Shown here: piece after piece, positions 33,178 to 43,501 of the stretch
Layout: every line of letters begins with the position of its first letter
How positions within the stretch are numbered: position 1 is the stretch's first letter
From: an uncultured Mailhella sp.
GTDB lineage: Bacteria > Desulfobacterota > Desulfovibrionia > Desulfovibrionales > Desulfovibrionaceae
Assembly: GCF_963931295.1 (NCBI RefSeq)
Contig: NZ_OZ007001.1
Span: forward strand, 2,993,001 to 3,057,000
Length of the DNA: 64,000 nucleotides
Direction: 5' to 3'
Notes under the pieces: generated by a model
What the model was told of the DNA's origin: nothing
Database searches by the model: none
What the model saw: only the letters and a program-made list of their open reading frames with translations
Translations under genes and position numbers: made by a program

Positions 33178-33839
33178 TAGAACTTGAGCATATTACCAAG
33201 CGCTATCGTATGGGAAACGGCACGTGGAAAACTGTACTGAATGATATTTCCTATACGTTTCATGAAGGGATCAGCATGGGAATTCTCGGTCTGAACGGTG
33301 CAGGGAAGTCTACGCTTCTACGTATCATCAGCGGTGCAGAGGCACCGGACAAGGGACGTGTTAAGCGTACTAGTCGGGTTTCCTGGCCCATTGGCTTCGC
33401 AGGAGGCTTTCACGGCGCGCTTACGGGACGGGAGAACATGCGTTTTACCTGCCGCATTTATGGGGCAAATATTAAAGAAGTTACGGACTTTGTTGAAGAT
33501 TTTTCCGAACTCGGTCCTTACATGGATATGCCCCTCCGTACTTATTCCTCGGGCATGCGGGCCAAGCTGGCTTTTGGACTGAGCATGGCCATTGGCTTTG
33601 ATTTCTATCTGATTGATGAAGGCTACGCCGTGGGCGATGCCTCTTTCCGGGAAAAGGCGCAGCGCATTTTTGCCGAGCGCAGAAAACATTCCACTCTGCT
33701 GGTCATTGCACACAGTACTTCCGTCATTAGAAAGAACTGCGACAATGCCGCCATTTTGAAGGACGGACGGCTTCATTTTTTCAACACACTTAATGATGCG
33801 CTGACGGCCTATAAGGGGGTGTGTGATGGAACCGTCTAA
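33174..33839 (+). CDS. kpsT: Capsule ABC exporter ATPase KpsT
   Basis: A 221-residue ATPase with Walker A GLNGAGKS at 39-46, the signature YSSGMRAKLAFG, Walker B FDFYLIDEGYAVGD and the switch His (VIAHST). Length is that of KpsT/CtrD, without the C-terminal binding domain of O-antigen exporters. It overlaps kpsM by four bases and kpsE by 14. Confidence 0.95.
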   Translation: MIELEHITKRYRMGNGTWKTVLNDISYTFHEGISMGILGLNGAGKSTLLRIISGAEAPDKGRVKRTSRVSWPIGFAGGFHGALTGRENMRFTCRIYGANIKEVTDFVEDFSELGPYMDMPLRTYSSGMRAKLAFGLSMAIGFDFYLIDEGYAVGDASFREKAQRIFAERRKHSTLLVIAHSTSVIRKNCDNAAILKDGRLHFFNTLNDALTAYKGVCDGTV

Positions 33840-35370
33840 ACTCTCGTCCGTTGCCGGTCATGGCGGAGAAAGTCAGGAGGCGCTGGCACAGGCGGCAGCC
33901 GAGGAGGAGCTTCGGCGAGCCATAAAGGAAGCTACGGCTCATGAAGTATGGCTTCGCGATATTCTGAAACATGCCCGTCTCGAGAAAAAACGTATTGATG
34001 CTTCCCTGGAGGAGATGAACGCCGTGGATACGGCGGAGTTTTCCTCCGAGAAGCAGCGTGACCATGCGGAGGCTCTGGCTCTGCTGGAAAGACAGCAGGA
34101 GGCCCAGAACAAAAGGATAAAGAGACTTAAATACCTTTATCAGTCCTGCATTGAGAGAATAGAAGAGCTTAATAAACAACAGGCGGGCGAAGCCTTTGAG
34201 GAAGCTACGGAAGGCGAGCTTTCTATGGCTGTGGATCAGCAGTCCGAAAAGGAGAAGGGAGGGGGCAGGCGTCTTGCAGGATGCAGACGGTACTGTCTGC
34301 CAGCCGTGTTTGTGGTGCCTGCGCTCATGGCGTTGTGCTATTTTTTATTTTTTGCCTCACCCATGTATATTTCCCAAGCTACGTTTGCCATACGTTCAGC
34401 CGATACGGGCACATTGTCAGCAGGAAGCGACTTGGCCTCCATTTTTCTTAAAACATCTTCCAGTAATAACGACATCTATATTATTGATGACTATATCAAG
34501 AGTCTAGATCTTGTCAGAGCCATAGATAAGACGCTGAATATTATTGGACATTACAGTAACAATGAGCACGATATCATTTCACGGCTATGCCATGAGCCTA
34601 CCCAGGATGAGCTCATCACCTATTGGCGAAGGCTTATTACGCCGGAGCTGGATCCGGATACCGGTATCATCAATCTGAGTGTGCGCGCCTATACGCCTGA
34701 GATGGCGCAGAAGCTCAGCCAAGCCATTCTTTCCGCCAGCGAAGCGCTGGTGAACGCCATGAACGAGCGTGCAAGGCTCGACGCCGTGAAGCTCGCGCGT
34801 GAGGAAGTGGGGCGTGCGGAAGAGCGCGTACGTAACGCGCAGATCGCCATGCGTAAGTTTCGGGACAACCACACCATGTTTGACCCGAAAATGACGGCCG
34901 AGGGGCTCCAGAGTCTTGTTTCCAGTCTGGAGGCCGAAGCCACGACTCTGCGAACACAGATATCCGAAGCAAAATCGTACATGAACGTCGACGCGCCGCT
35001 TTTGAAGTCGCTGAACCAGCGCCTTGCGGCCGTGGAAAAACAGCTTCAGGAAGAAAAGCTGCGTGTGGCTGGGCAGAGCTCCGAGCCGGGCAACCTGAAC
35101 GCCCTTGTGGCCGACTATGAAGATTTGACCATGGAAGCGGAGTTCGCCCAGAAGCAGCTTGTTTCGGCCATGACTTCCCTTGAACAGTCGCGCATCCAGC
35201 AGATGGCGCAGTCACGCTATGTTGTGGCGTATCAGCAGCCCACGCTGCCGGACGAATCGCTGTATCCGAGACCTTTCCTTTTCACGTTCTACGTCTTTGC
35301 GGGCATGCTCCTTTTCCTGGGCATTGTCTCGCTGGTGTGGGCGTCCATCCGAGAACATGCAGGATTTTAA
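33826..35370 (+). CDS. kpsE: Capsule export inner-membrane protein KpsE (PCP-type)
   Basis: A 514-residue protein with an N-terminal cytoplasmic coiled coil (~20-120), a membrane helix at about 155-175 (FVVPALMALCYFLFF), a large periplasmic region with a long coiled coil (VKLAREEVGRAEERVRNAQI) and a second helix near the C-terminus (FYVFAGMLLFLGIVSLVWAS). This is the layout of KpsE/CtrB/BexC, which bridges the ABC exporter to KpsD. The 150-residue N-terminal extension is longer than in E. coli KpsE. Confidence 0.88.
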   Translation: MEPSKLSSVAGHGGESQEALAQAAAEEELRRAIKEATAHEVWLRDILKHARLEKKRIDASLEEMNAVDTAEFSSEKQRDHAEALALLERQQEAQNKRIKRLKYLYQSCIERIEELNKQQAGEAFEEATEGELSMAVDQQSEKEKGGGRRLAGCRRYCLPAVFVVPALMALCYFLFFASPMYISQATFAIRSADTGTLSAGSDLASIFLKTSSSNNDIYIIDDYIKSLDLVRAIDKTLNIIGHYSNNEHDIISRLCHEPTQDELITYWRRLITPELDPDTGIINLSVRAYTPEMAQKLSQAILSASEALVNAMNERARLDAVKLAREEVGRAEERVRNAQIAMRKFRDNHTMFDPKMTAEGLQSLVSSLEAEATTLRTQISEAKSYMNVDAPLLKSLNQRLAAVEKQLQEEKLRVAGQSSEPGNLNALVADYEDLTMEAEFAQKQLVSAMTSLEQSRIQQMAQSRYVVAYQQPTLPDESLYPRPFLFTFYVFAGMLLFLGIVSLVWASIREHAGF

Positions 35371-35371
35371 T

Positions 35372-37180
35372 ATGAAAGCCATATACAACGCCGGCATACT
35401 ATGTGCGCTGTTCGCACTTTCCGCACAGCCTGTTCTTGCAGCCGGACCTTCTCTTCAGAACTACGGGACAACCGTGCAGTACGGCCAGTCGTCCATGGCC
35501 TCTGGCACCCCCCTTCAGGGCGGTCTGCCTGCGTCCGCACAGAGTGGTACGAACGTGGTTTCCCAGTCCACCCCGGGTGGATATCCGCTTTTTAACGCTA
35601 ACTCTTCAGCCCCGTACCGGGAAAAGCCGTCCACGCCCACAGTGATGGACGCGCCGCCCGCCTGGGCGCAGGGCGGTCTGGCTCCTTCGGCGTCGGCTCT
35701 TTTAGCTCCCTTCGGAGCCAATCTGTTCCACGGCAATTTTGCCGGAACCTACAGCGACGGCATGAATGGCAACTATGTCATTCTGCCCGGAGACCGCATC
35801 ATGGTGCGTGTGTGGGGGGCGAAAACGTATGATGACGTTTTGCCCGTGGACCAGCAGGGCAACATTTTTCTGCCGGAAGTAGGGCCGGTGCATGTGGCCG
35901 GACTCAAGCAGTCCGCGCTTCAGGGGGCCGTGCGTTCCCGTCTTGCCTCGGTGTTTACGGACAACGTGAATATCTATGTGAACCTTCAGAGCTCTCAGCC
36001 CGTGGCCGTGTACGTGACGGGATTCGTGAATCAGCCGGGCCGTTATGCGGGCAGCCCCATGGATTCTGTCATGTCCTATCTCGACAGGGCAGGAGGCATC
36101 ACGCCGAACCGCGGTACCTTTCGTCATGTAAAGGTGAAGCGTGGCAACAAGGTGGTTGCAAATCTTGATTTGTACGACTTTGCGCTCAACGGCAACATGC
36201 CGGATGTGCGACTGAAAGACGGTGATGTCATTCTTGTTGGAGAGCGCGGGGTCAGTGTGGCGGCCTATGGCATGCTGCGGCAGGAAGCCCGGTATGAGTT
36301 CAAGGGGGCAGCCACTGGCGCGCAGCTCATCACTTATGCAAGTCCGCTTTCCAGCGCCACGCATGTGAGCGTTTCCGGCATACGCGGCGGCAGCCCCTTC
36401 AACGAATACATGACCATGCAGGAGTTTTCCGCCATGCGTCTTGCGGACGGGGACAGCGTGGAATTTGTGGCAGACAGCCGCGGCCGCACCATTATGGCTT
36501 CGGTGAGCGGGGCCATACGCGGGGCTTCGCGCTTCCCTGTGAAGAACAGCACCACGCTGCGCGCGCTGCTTTCCTATGTGGAAGTTGACCCGGCACTTGC
36601 CGACGTGTCCGCCGTGTATGTCCGCCGTCAAAGCGTGGCGCAGCAGCAGAAGACCATTCTTGAAGACTCCCTGCATCGTCTGGAGCGCTCGGCCCTCACG
36701 GCAACTTCAGCCACGGCGGAGGAAGCGGAAATCCGCGTGCGCGAGGCAGAGCTCGTACAGGACTTCATTCATCGCGCGGCCAGCCTGACGCCGGATGGCG
36801 TGGTGGTGGTCAGCCGAGGCGGAGTGGTGCGTGACCTGTTGCTTGAAGACGGTGATGAAATCGTCATTCCGCAGAAGAGCGACGTGGTGCAGGTCTCAGG
36901 TGAAGTCATGCTGCCCAAGGCCGTGACCTTCGATAAGTCAATGAAACCGGAAGACTACGTGAAGAGCGCCGGCGGATTTACCGACCGTGCGGATGAGAAC
37001 ACCGTCCTTGTGGCACGCATGAACGGAGAAGTCGGGCCAGTTGGAGAAATGGGCGTGCGCGCTGGGGATCGCATCCTCGTCATGCCCCGTGTGGATACCA
37101 AGAATCTCGAACTGGCCAAGGGTATCACCCAGATACTCTACCAGATTGCCGTGGCCACCAAAGTGGCTGTGGGGCTGTAA
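35372..37180 (+). CDS. kpsD: Outer-membrane polysaccharide export protein KpsD/Wza-like
   Basis: A 602-residue protein with a signal peptide (GILCALFALSAQPVLAAG), a Ser/Gly-rich segment of ~100 residues, the Poly_export domain (NYVILPGDRIMVRVWGA at ~130), and repeated SLBB-like domains (VYVTGFVNQPGRYAG; later VVQVSGEVMLPKAVTF). No lipobox, as in KpsD rather than Wza. It would form the periplasmic/outer-membrane conduit for capsule. It begins one base after the kpsE stop. Confidence 0.88.
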   Translation: MKAIYNAGILCALFALSAQPVLAAGPSLQNYGTTVQYGQSSMASGTPLQGGLPASAQSGTNVVSQSTPGGYPLFNANSSAPYREKPSTPTVMDAPPAWAQGGLAPSASALLAPFGANLFHGNFAGTYSDGMNGNYVILPGDRIMVRVWGAKTYDDVLPVDQQGNIFLPEVGPVHVAGLKQSALQGAVRSRLASVFTDNVNIYVNLQSSQPVAVYVTGFVNQPGRYAGSPMDSVMSYLDRAGGITPNRGTFRHVKVKRGNKVVANLDLYDFALNGNMPDVRLKDGDVILVGERGVSVAAYGMLRQEARYEFKGAATGAQLITYASPLSSATHVSVSGIRGGSPFNEYMTMQEFSAMRLADGDSVEFVADSRGRTIMASVSGAIRGASRFPVKNSTTLRALLSYVEVDPALADVSAVYVRRQSVAQQQKTILEDSLHRLERSALTATSATAEEAEIRVREAELVQDFIHRAASLTPDGVVVVSRGGVVRDLLLEDGDEIVIPQKSDVVQVSGEVMLPKAVTFDKSMKPEDYVKSAGGFTDRADENTVLVARMNGEVGPVGEMGVRAGDRILVMPRVDTKNLELAKGITQILYQIAVATKVAVGL

Positions 37181-37181
37181 C

Positions 37182-38066
37182 ATGAAATCGCCTGCCGTCA
37201 GTGTCATCATTCCCGTGTGGAACGGCGGAAAATACTTCCGTGAGTGCCTGGACAGCGTTCTTGCTCAGACCTTGAGGGATATCGAGGTACTCATTGTGGA
37301 TGACGCTTCTACGGACGGAAGCGGCGCCGTGGCTGAGGAGTACGCTGCACGTGATGCCAGAATCACGGTGCTGCATCAGAAAGAGTCCATGGGAGCGGGA
37401 CCGGCAAGAAACGCAGCCATGGCGATGGCCAAAGGCCAGTATATCGCGTTTATGGATAGCGATGACCTGTATCCTTCCGACAAAGTGCTGGAGACTCTTT
37501 ATCATAAAGCAGTGGAGCAGGATGCTAATATATGTGGAGGATCACTCTATAAAATAGATGCAGATGGAGCTATTTTGAATATGAATATTCCATACCAGTT
37601 CTTTACAGAAGAACGATGGTATCAGTATCAAGACTATCAATATGACGGAGGATTTTATCGTTTTCTGTATAGAAGAGTATTTATTAATAAATACAATCTT
37701 CGTTTTCCGGCATACAAGCGTTTTCAGGATCCGGTATTTTTTGTTAATGCTATGATATATAGTGGAAAATTTTATGTTATTCCTGGATGGGTATATGCAT
37801 ATAGGAAGGAACATAAATTTATAATATGGGACACAAAAAGTATTTGTGATCACTTGCATGGTGTATGTAATATACTTGATATTTCAAATAAATATAAACT
37901 TAATAAACTTCACTGTATAATGCTAAAAAATATTTATATTACTATAACTAAAAGAGCAAAAAAACATATAAATTTATATGTAATAAAGAATATATTTTAT
38001 ACTATATTACATATAAATTTTATAATATGGATAAAGTATGTATATAAAAAATATAAATATTTTTGA
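37182..38066 (+). CDS. Family 2 glycosyltransferase
   Basis: A 294-residue GT-A enzyme starting SPAVSVIIPVWNGGKYFREC, with VLIVDDASTDGS and the metal-binding FMDSDD. The first ~115 codons are GC-rich like the kps genes, while the rest is very A/T-rich and ends in a Lys/Ile/Tyr-rich tail (IIWIKYVYKKYKYF). The composition changes inside the gene near 37,530, as if a foreign 3' part had been joined to a resident 5' part. It adds one sugar of the capsule repeat; donor unknown. Confidence 0.85.
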   Translation: MKSPAVSVIIPVWNGGKYFRECLDSVLAQTLRDIEVLIVDDASTDGSGAVAEEYAARDARITVLHQKESMGAGPARNAAMAMAKGQYIAFMDSDDLYPSDKVLETLYHKAVEQDANICGGSLYKIDADGAILNMNIPYQFFTEERWYQYQDYQYDGGFYRFLYRRVFINKYNLRFPAYKRFQDPVFFVNAMIYSGKFYVIPGWVYAYRKEHKFIIWDTKSICDHLHGVCNILDISNKYKLNKLHCIMLKNIYITITKRAKKHINLYVIKNIFYTILHINFIIWIKYVYKKYKYF

Positions 38067-38110
38067 TGTGTTTTTTTATGTAATTTTTTATGCGCGTGAG
38101 GGGGAGAGCC

Positions 38111-39904
38111 ATGTTTAGAAAGAAACTTGATAAGCTTATTCATCATCCATATATGTTTTTTTCTGACATAGGTAAGAAAAAACGTATGAATTACATTGAA
38201 ACGGAGAAATATGCACAACATATCAACTATAGAGAAGATAATATGGATAATAATGTATCGGGAAAAAAAATTGATGTCTCTGTTATTGTTCCTGTATTTA
38301 ATGTGGAAAAATTTCTTAATAAGTGTATAGAAAGTTTAATAAATCAAAATGATAAAAATTTGGAATTTATATTTGTCAATGACGGTTCAACTGATAAATC
38401 ACTGGATATTTTATATAAGTATGCAAAATCCGATAAGAGAATCATTGTGATAAATTGCAGGAGAAATATTGGCGTCGCAGCAGCCCGTAATCTTGCCATT
38501 TCCATAGCGCATGGTTCTTTTATCGGCTTCGTGGATCCTGACGACTATGTTTCGAAAAACTACTTTGGAAGTATGTACCGTATGGCGCGTCTTCAGGATG
38601 CGGATATTGTCATGACCAATAATGTCGTACGCTTTCCCTCTAGAAGTGTAAGACATAAAAATATGGGTTTTAGAGTCAATAAAAAAATTGATGATGATGT
38701 AAAAATAAATATTATGAAAACTACAGGTGTTACATGGAATAAAATATATAATAGAAAACTTATGTTAAATAATAATATTATGTTCCCTGAAATAAAGACA
38801 ATGGGAACTGATAACTATATTACTACACTTGCTTTATTTTTTGCAAAGAAAATAATAACGACGGATAAAGTTATTTATTATTACAGAGAGAATCCAAACT
38901 CCATTATTAATAAAAAGAAGGACGCCTCCTATTATCTTCTTACGGAAGTATACCACAGATGTCTGCAACGGATTTTCTATTCCAGCGAAAAGAGAGCCAA
39001 AAAGCAGGCATGGATTCAGGCAGTGACGGAGCGCGCCCTGAAGGACAGTGTTTCCAACCTGAAGAAGTTTGAAACCAATCTGGAAAAAATTGAATACATC
39101 AACAGCGTATATCAATTCTTCCCCGATGCGCGTTTTGTGGATATCGACAGGCCAGTCGTCTCGCTGACATCCTATCCCGGACGCATTGCTACGGTGGATC
39201 AGACCATACGCTCCATTCTGAATCAGGACATTCCGCCCAAAGAGGTGGTGCTCTATCTTGCGGATTCTCAGTTTCCCGAAAGAGAAGGCGGGTTGCCGTC
39301 ATCGCTTACGGATCTTCTGGGCAAAGGGCTGGTCATACGATGGTGCGAGGACATGCGTTCCTACAAAAAACTCATCCCGGCTCTGAGCGACTATCCCGAG
39401 GACATCATCATCACGGCCGACGATGATGTGATATATCCCGGCAACTGGCTGCGTACTCTTCTGACCGCACACTTCAGGCAGCCTGAGGAGGTGCAGTGCC
39501 TGCGTGGAAGAAAGATTTTAATGGAGCAGGGGCATTTTCTCCCCTACAGTGAATACCGTCTTATCAAGTATGACGAACCTTCTTCCTTCTTCATTCTTCA
39601 GACAGGACTCGGCGGATGTCTGTATAAGAAGAGCATGTTGCATGAGGACGTTGCCCGCAAGGAGCTTTTCACGTCTCTTTGTGCCGACGGTGACGATATC
39701 TGGTTCTGGGCCATGGCCGTGTTGAAGGGAACGAAAATACACTGGTGCGCTCCGGGACTGAACGATCCGCTGTACATAGAAGGTACGCAGGAGAGTGGAA
39801 CCTGTCTCTGGGAGCAGAACAAGCAGGGCGGCAATGACGAGCACTTTATGAAACTTGTGAATCATTATCCACAGCTTGCGGATATTGCCGATCAGGTTTT
39901 CTGA
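38111..39904 (+). CDS. Two-domain glycosyltransferase
   Basis: A 597-residue protein. An N-terminal GT2 domain begins near residue 55 (DVSVIVPVFNVEKFLNKC; FVNDGSTDK; GFVDPDDYV). A C-terminal domain from ~350 starts PVVSLTSYPGRIATVDQT and has a second DxD-type motif, ADDDVIYPGNW. The DNA is A/T-rich to about 38,930, then abruptly GC-richer for the second domain, so the gene looks like a fusion. The ATG at 38111 follows GAGGGGGAG. It may make two linkages of the capsule unit. Confidence 0.82.
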   Translation: MFRKKLDKLIHHPYMFFSDIGKKKRMNYIETEKYAQHINYREDNMDNNVSGKKIDVSVIVPVFNVEKFLNKCIESLINQNDKNLEFIFVNDGSTDKSLDILYKYAKSDKRIIVINCRRNIGVAAARNLAISIAHGSFIGFVDPDDYVSKNYFGSMYRMARLQDADIVMTNNVVRFPSRSVRHKNMGFRVNKKIDDDVKINIMKTTGVTWNKIYNRKLMLNNNIMFPEIKTMGTDNYITTLALFFAKKIITTDKVIYYYRENPNSIINKKKDASYYLLTEVYHRCLQRIFYSSEKRAKKQAWIQAVTERALKDSVSNLKKFETNLEKIEYINSVYQFFPDARFVDIDRPVVSLTSYPGRIATVDQTIRSILNQDIPPKEVVLYLADSQFPEREGGLPSSLTDLLGKGLVIRWCEDMRSYKKLIPALSDYPEDIIITADDDVIYPGNWLRTLLTAHFRQPEEVQCLRGRKILMEQGHFLPYSEYRLIKYDEPSSFFILQTGLGGCLYKKSMLHEDVARKELFTSLCADGDDIWFWAMAVLKGTKIHWCAPGLNDPLYIEGTQESGTCLWEQNKQGGNDEHFMKLVNHYPQLADIADQVF

Positions 39905-39933
39905 ACTTCAATCAGGTCATCGAGGAGCTGTGA

Positions 39934-42033
39934 ATGATATCTGTCGATAAAAATCTCTGCACGGGATGCACTGCCTGCTATAGCGTTTGTCCCCAAAAAG
40001 CCATTATGATGCAGTATGACGAGGAAGGGTTTTCCTTTCCCTTCGTTATCCGTTCATTGTGTGTGGACTGCGGGCTCTGTGAGCGTGTTTGTCCCATACA
40101 CAACTACGAAAAGCATCCCCAGCCGGAGCTGGCCTATGCTGCCTGCAACAGGGATGTGAATGAGCGCTTCAGAAGTTCGTCGGGGTCGATTTTTTCCATC
40201 CTTGCCCGTTATGTCATGGAAAGGAAGGGCATTGTTTTCGGTGCCGCCATGGATGAGCATTTTCGTGTCGTTCATACGGGGGTGTCTCGCATGGCGGACG
40301 TTGATCGCCTGAGAATGTCCAAATACGCGCAGAGTGAACTCGGCGATGTTTTTTCGCAGGTGAAAAACTGTCTTGACACAGACAGATGGGTACTGTTCTC
40401 CGGTACTCCCTGTCAGGTTTCCGGGCTGAAGAATTTTTTGCGAAAGGATTATGAGAAGCTGTACACCGTAGATATTCTGTGCCGTGGGGTACCTTCTCCA
40501 AAACTTTTCCAGACGTATATCGAATGGCTGAAGCAGCGTTATGACTTTGATTCCATAGTGTTTCGCGACCAGAGATATGGATGGACGACGTCTTCTCCCT
40601 TTACCGTGTACCGGGGCAACACGCCGCTGCTGCAGGAGAGCTCTGGTTATAACCTATATATGAAGACGTTTGTAAGTCATTTTTCCCTGCGTCGCTCATG
40701 CTACAGCTGTGTGTATGCGTCCATGGATAGGGCGGGCGATTTCTCCATCGGGGATTTCTGGTCCATTGACGAATATGACAAGTCGCTCAATGACCACATG
40801 GGCACCTCATTCTTTTTAATAAACAGTGCAAAGGGTGAGGCCCTGAAACCCTACATAGAGGAACGCACGTCTGTACTGAAGGCATTTATATTCAAGGAGA
40901 TGGAGTCCGCGCAGGGAGGGATACATGGTCCTGCCGGAACTTCCCCCTTCCGTGAACAGCTCTTCTCTCGGTTTGCCGCCGGGACCTCAGTGTTCGAGTG
41001 GATGGTCAAGAAGTTCTACAAGGTGGGCGTGCTGAATTTCTATAACGCCGATAACTTCGGAGCAGTGCTTGTGGGATTTTCCATATGCAGGATTCTGGAG
41101 AGACTCGGCTACAAGCCTGAACTTATAAATTACCGCTACAAGCCGGATGCCACATTCCAGAAATTCCGCGACAAGTATCTTCCGCAGTCCAAGTGGTGCA
41201 GAACCGCCGCCGATTTCGAAGCTCTGAACAGCAAGTACAGAATATTTCTCGTCGGCAGCGACCAGGTCTGGAAGATGTGGAATACGGAACTGTTCATGTT
41301 CCACTTCGTGCATGGCCTGAAGAACATTCTTTCCTATGCGGCAAGTTTCGCGACCGCCTCCTACAGTGGCAACATCGATCCGGGCTATGCGGGGCAGCTT
41401 CTGAGGCGATTTGACTCCATTTCCGTACGAGAACAATCCGGCGTGATCATATGTGCGAAGGAATTCGGCGTGGATGCCACCTGCGTAGTAGACCCCACGC
41501 TGCTGCTTGAGGCCGACGACTACAATGAACTTATCAAAAATTCTGAAAAGCCGCTCAAGGCGCCCAAGAGTAAATATTTCTTCATATACTACTCAAGCAC
41601 GGTAAAACTGCTTGAGAAAATGCAGAAGGATGAGGGGGCGGCGGACATACTCAGAAGCCTGAAGCCCCTTGTAGGAAAAACGGGCATCACGGTTGAAGAG
41701 TGGCTATTCTACATTAAAAACGCGGAATACGTCATCGCGAATTCATATCACGGAGTTCTGTTTTCCATCATCTTTAAAAAGCAGTTCATTGTGATAACGG
41801 ATGAGAAGAAAGATGACAGAATACAGAGTATTCTTTCCATTCTTGGTCTTCAGCACCGCATAGTGGAGGGAAAGGAAATACTTACGGCAGATATGTTTAA
41901 CAACAGGATAGACTACAAGCAGGTGGACGAGCGCTTGAGTGAGGCGAGAAAAGCCTCTCTGCGCTTCCTGAAGGTCGCGCTGAGCAGGCCCCTCACACAC
42001 AAAGAAAAAATTCTGACGCCTTCCATGAGATAG
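39934..42033 (+). CDS. Ferredoxin/FrhB-polysaccharide pyruvyltransferase fusion
   Basis: A 699-residue fusion. Residues 1-55 carry two 4Fe-4S motifs (CTGCTACYSVC and CVDCGLCERVC). Residues ~75-340 are FrhB/FdhB-like (WVLFSGTPCQVSGLKNFL, DFSIGDFWSIDEYD). Residues ~360-680 are a CsaB-type pyruvyltransferase domain (VGVLNFYNADNFGAVL, FLVGSDQVWKMWN, VIANSYHGVLFSIIF). The last part should add pyruvate ketals to a sugar. The redox part's job in polysaccharide synthesis is unproven, although the fusion is seen in other surface-polysaccharide loci. Confidence 0.85.
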   Translation: MISVDKNLCTGCTACYSVCPQKAIMMQYDEEGFSFPFVIRSLCVDCGLCERVCPIHNYEKHPQPELAYAACNRDVNERFRSSSGSIFSILARYVMERKGIVFGAAMDEHFRVVHTGVSRMADVDRLRMSKYAQSELGDVFSQVKNCLDTDRWVLFSGTPCQVSGLKNFLRKDYEKLYTVDILCRGVPSPKLFQTYIEWLKQRYDFDSIVFRDQRYGWTTSSPFTVYRGNTPLLQESSGYNLYMKTFVSHFSLRRSCYSCVYASMDRAGDFSIGDFWSIDEYDKSLNDHMGTSFFLINSAKGEALKPYIEERTSVLKAFIFKEMESAQGGIHGPAGTSPFREQLFSRFAAGTSVFEWMVKKFYKVGVLNFYNADNFGAVLVGFSICRILERLGYKPELINYRYKPDATFQKFRDKYLPQSKWCRTAADFEALNSKYRIFLVGSDQVWKMWNTELFMFHFVHGLKNILSYAASFATASYSGNIDPGYAGQLLRRFDSISVREQSGVIICAKEFGVDATCVVDPTLLLEADDYNELIKNSEKPLKAPKSKYFFIYYSSTVKLLEKMQKDEGAADILRSLKPLVGKTGITVEEWLFYIKNAEYVIANSYHGVLFSIIFKKQFIVITDEKKDDRIQSILSILGLQHRIVEGKEILTADMFNNRIDYKQVDERLSEARKASLRFLKVALSRPLTHKEKILTPSMR

Positions 42034-42124
42034 ACCGCTATTCGAAAAGTCCCCGTATCCAGGAAAAACGTACATGGTACGGCGAAACGCCGTGCTGCAG
42101 AGATAAGCATATCTGGAGATCTGT

Positions 42125-43315
42125 ATGAATATTGCCGTTGCCGGTACCGGCTACGTCGGTCTGAGCCTTTCCGTTCTTCTTGCTCAGCACAACAGCGTGA
42201 AGGCCGTGGATATCATTCCCGCCAAAGTGGAGCTCATCAATCAGAAAAAGTCCCCCATTGTGGATAAGGAAATAGAAGAATTTCTTGCCACGAAGCCGTT
42301 GAATCTTGAAGCAACCATGGATGGGGAATCAGCCTACCGCGACGCGGACCTTGTCATCATTGCCACGCCCACCAACTATGACGTTGAGCAGAACCATTTT
42401 GACACGTCATCCATCGACGCCGTGCTGAAGATAGTGGAAAAGGTCAATCCTGCCGCTACGGTGGTCATCAAGTCCACGGTACCGGTAGGATATCTGGAAG
42501 GATTGCGCAAAGTGTGGCCCGGACTGCCCAACATCCTCTTTTCGCCGGAGTTCCTGCGTGAAGGCAGGGCACTTTACGACAATCTGCATCCTTCCCGCAT
42601 CATAGTAGGTACGCCGAAGGACTGTACGCCGGAGCTGAGGAAAAAGGCGAAGCGCTTTGCCGCACTGCTTCAGGAAGGCGCCATGGACGAGGACGTTCCT
42701 ACTCTCATGGTGAATGCCACGGAGGCGGAATCCATCAAACTTTTCGCCAATACCTACCTCGCGCTCCGCGTGGCGTTCTTCAATGAGCTTGATACCTATG
42801 CGGAAGTGCACGGGCTGGACACGCGGCAGATTATCAGAGGCGTGGGCCTCGACCCGAGAATCGGCTCTCACTACAACAACCCTTCCTTCGGCTACGGCGG
42901 CTACTGTCTTCCCAAGGACACGCGGCAGCTCCTGGCGAACTACAAGGGTACGCCAAACGACATCATTACCGCCATCGTGGCGGCGAATAATACGCGCAAG
43001 GAGTTTATTGCTCATCAGATTCTCTCACGTTCCCCAAAAAAGGTGGGGATTTACCGCCTGACCATGAAGGCGGGCAGCGACAATTTTCGTCAGTCCGCCA
43101 TTCAGGACGTTATGCGTCTGCTGCGCGGAGAGGGGGTGGAAGTCGTCATCTACGAGCCGACGCTGCATCAGGAGATGTTCCAAAACTTTCCCGTCATCCA
43201 TGACCTTGAAGCGTTCAAGGCCATGTCCGACGTGATTGTGGTCAACCGCATGGCGGAGGAAGTAAGGGACTGCCTGAACAAAGTCTATACCAGAGATTTG
43301 TTTGAAAGAGATTGA
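42125..43315 (+). CDS. ugd: UDP-glucose 6-dehydrogenase
   Basis: A 396-residue enzyme with the NAD motif [14 protein letters not shown] at the N-terminus, [18 protein letters not shown], and the catalytic Cys261 in [15 protein letters not shown]. It makes UDP-glucuronate, pointing to uronic acid in the capsule. It closes the sugar-synthesis part of the locus; the next genes are separated by ~190 and ~310 bases. Confidence 0.95.
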   Translation: MNIAVAGTGYVGLSLSVLLAQHNSVKAVDIIPAKVELINQKKSPIVDKEIEEFLATKPLNLEATMDGESAYRDADLVIIATPTNYDVEQNHFDTSSIDAVLKIVEKVNPAATVVIKSTVPVGYLEGLRKVWPGLPNILFSPEFLREGRALYDNLHPSRIIVGTPKDCTPELRKKAKRFAALLQEGAMDEDVPTLMVNATEAESIKLFANTYLALRVAFFNELDTYAEVHGLDTRQIIRGVGLDPRIGSHYNNPSFGYGGYCLPKDTRQLLANYKGTPNDIITAIVAANNTRKEFIAHQILSRSPKKVGIYRLTMKAGSDNFRQSAIQDVMRLLRGEGVEVVIYEPTLHQEMFQNFPVIHDLEAFKAMSDVIVVNRMAEEVRDCLNKVYTRDLFERD

Positions 43316-43442
43316 GGCCAGGCCGCACAGGGGCATGGCGGAAGCGAAGGCTGTCGGGTTGAGGGGACACCATCGGGGAAATGACATTCTCCCTGTTAGA
43401 GCATTCTGTCGTCAGGCACTGGCGACAATAGTTTCAGAGTGT

Positions 43443-43460
43443 GCGGAAGCTGGCTTCCGC
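43443..43460. other. Hairpin after ugd
   Basis: GCGGAAG and CTTCCGC form a perfect 7-base stem with a CTGG loop, without a U-tract, in the gap between ugd and the next gene. Confidence 0.4.
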
Positions 43461-43501
43461 ATAGGCTTTCAACATTAGTTCCCTCTGTAAAAGGATATCG
43501 C

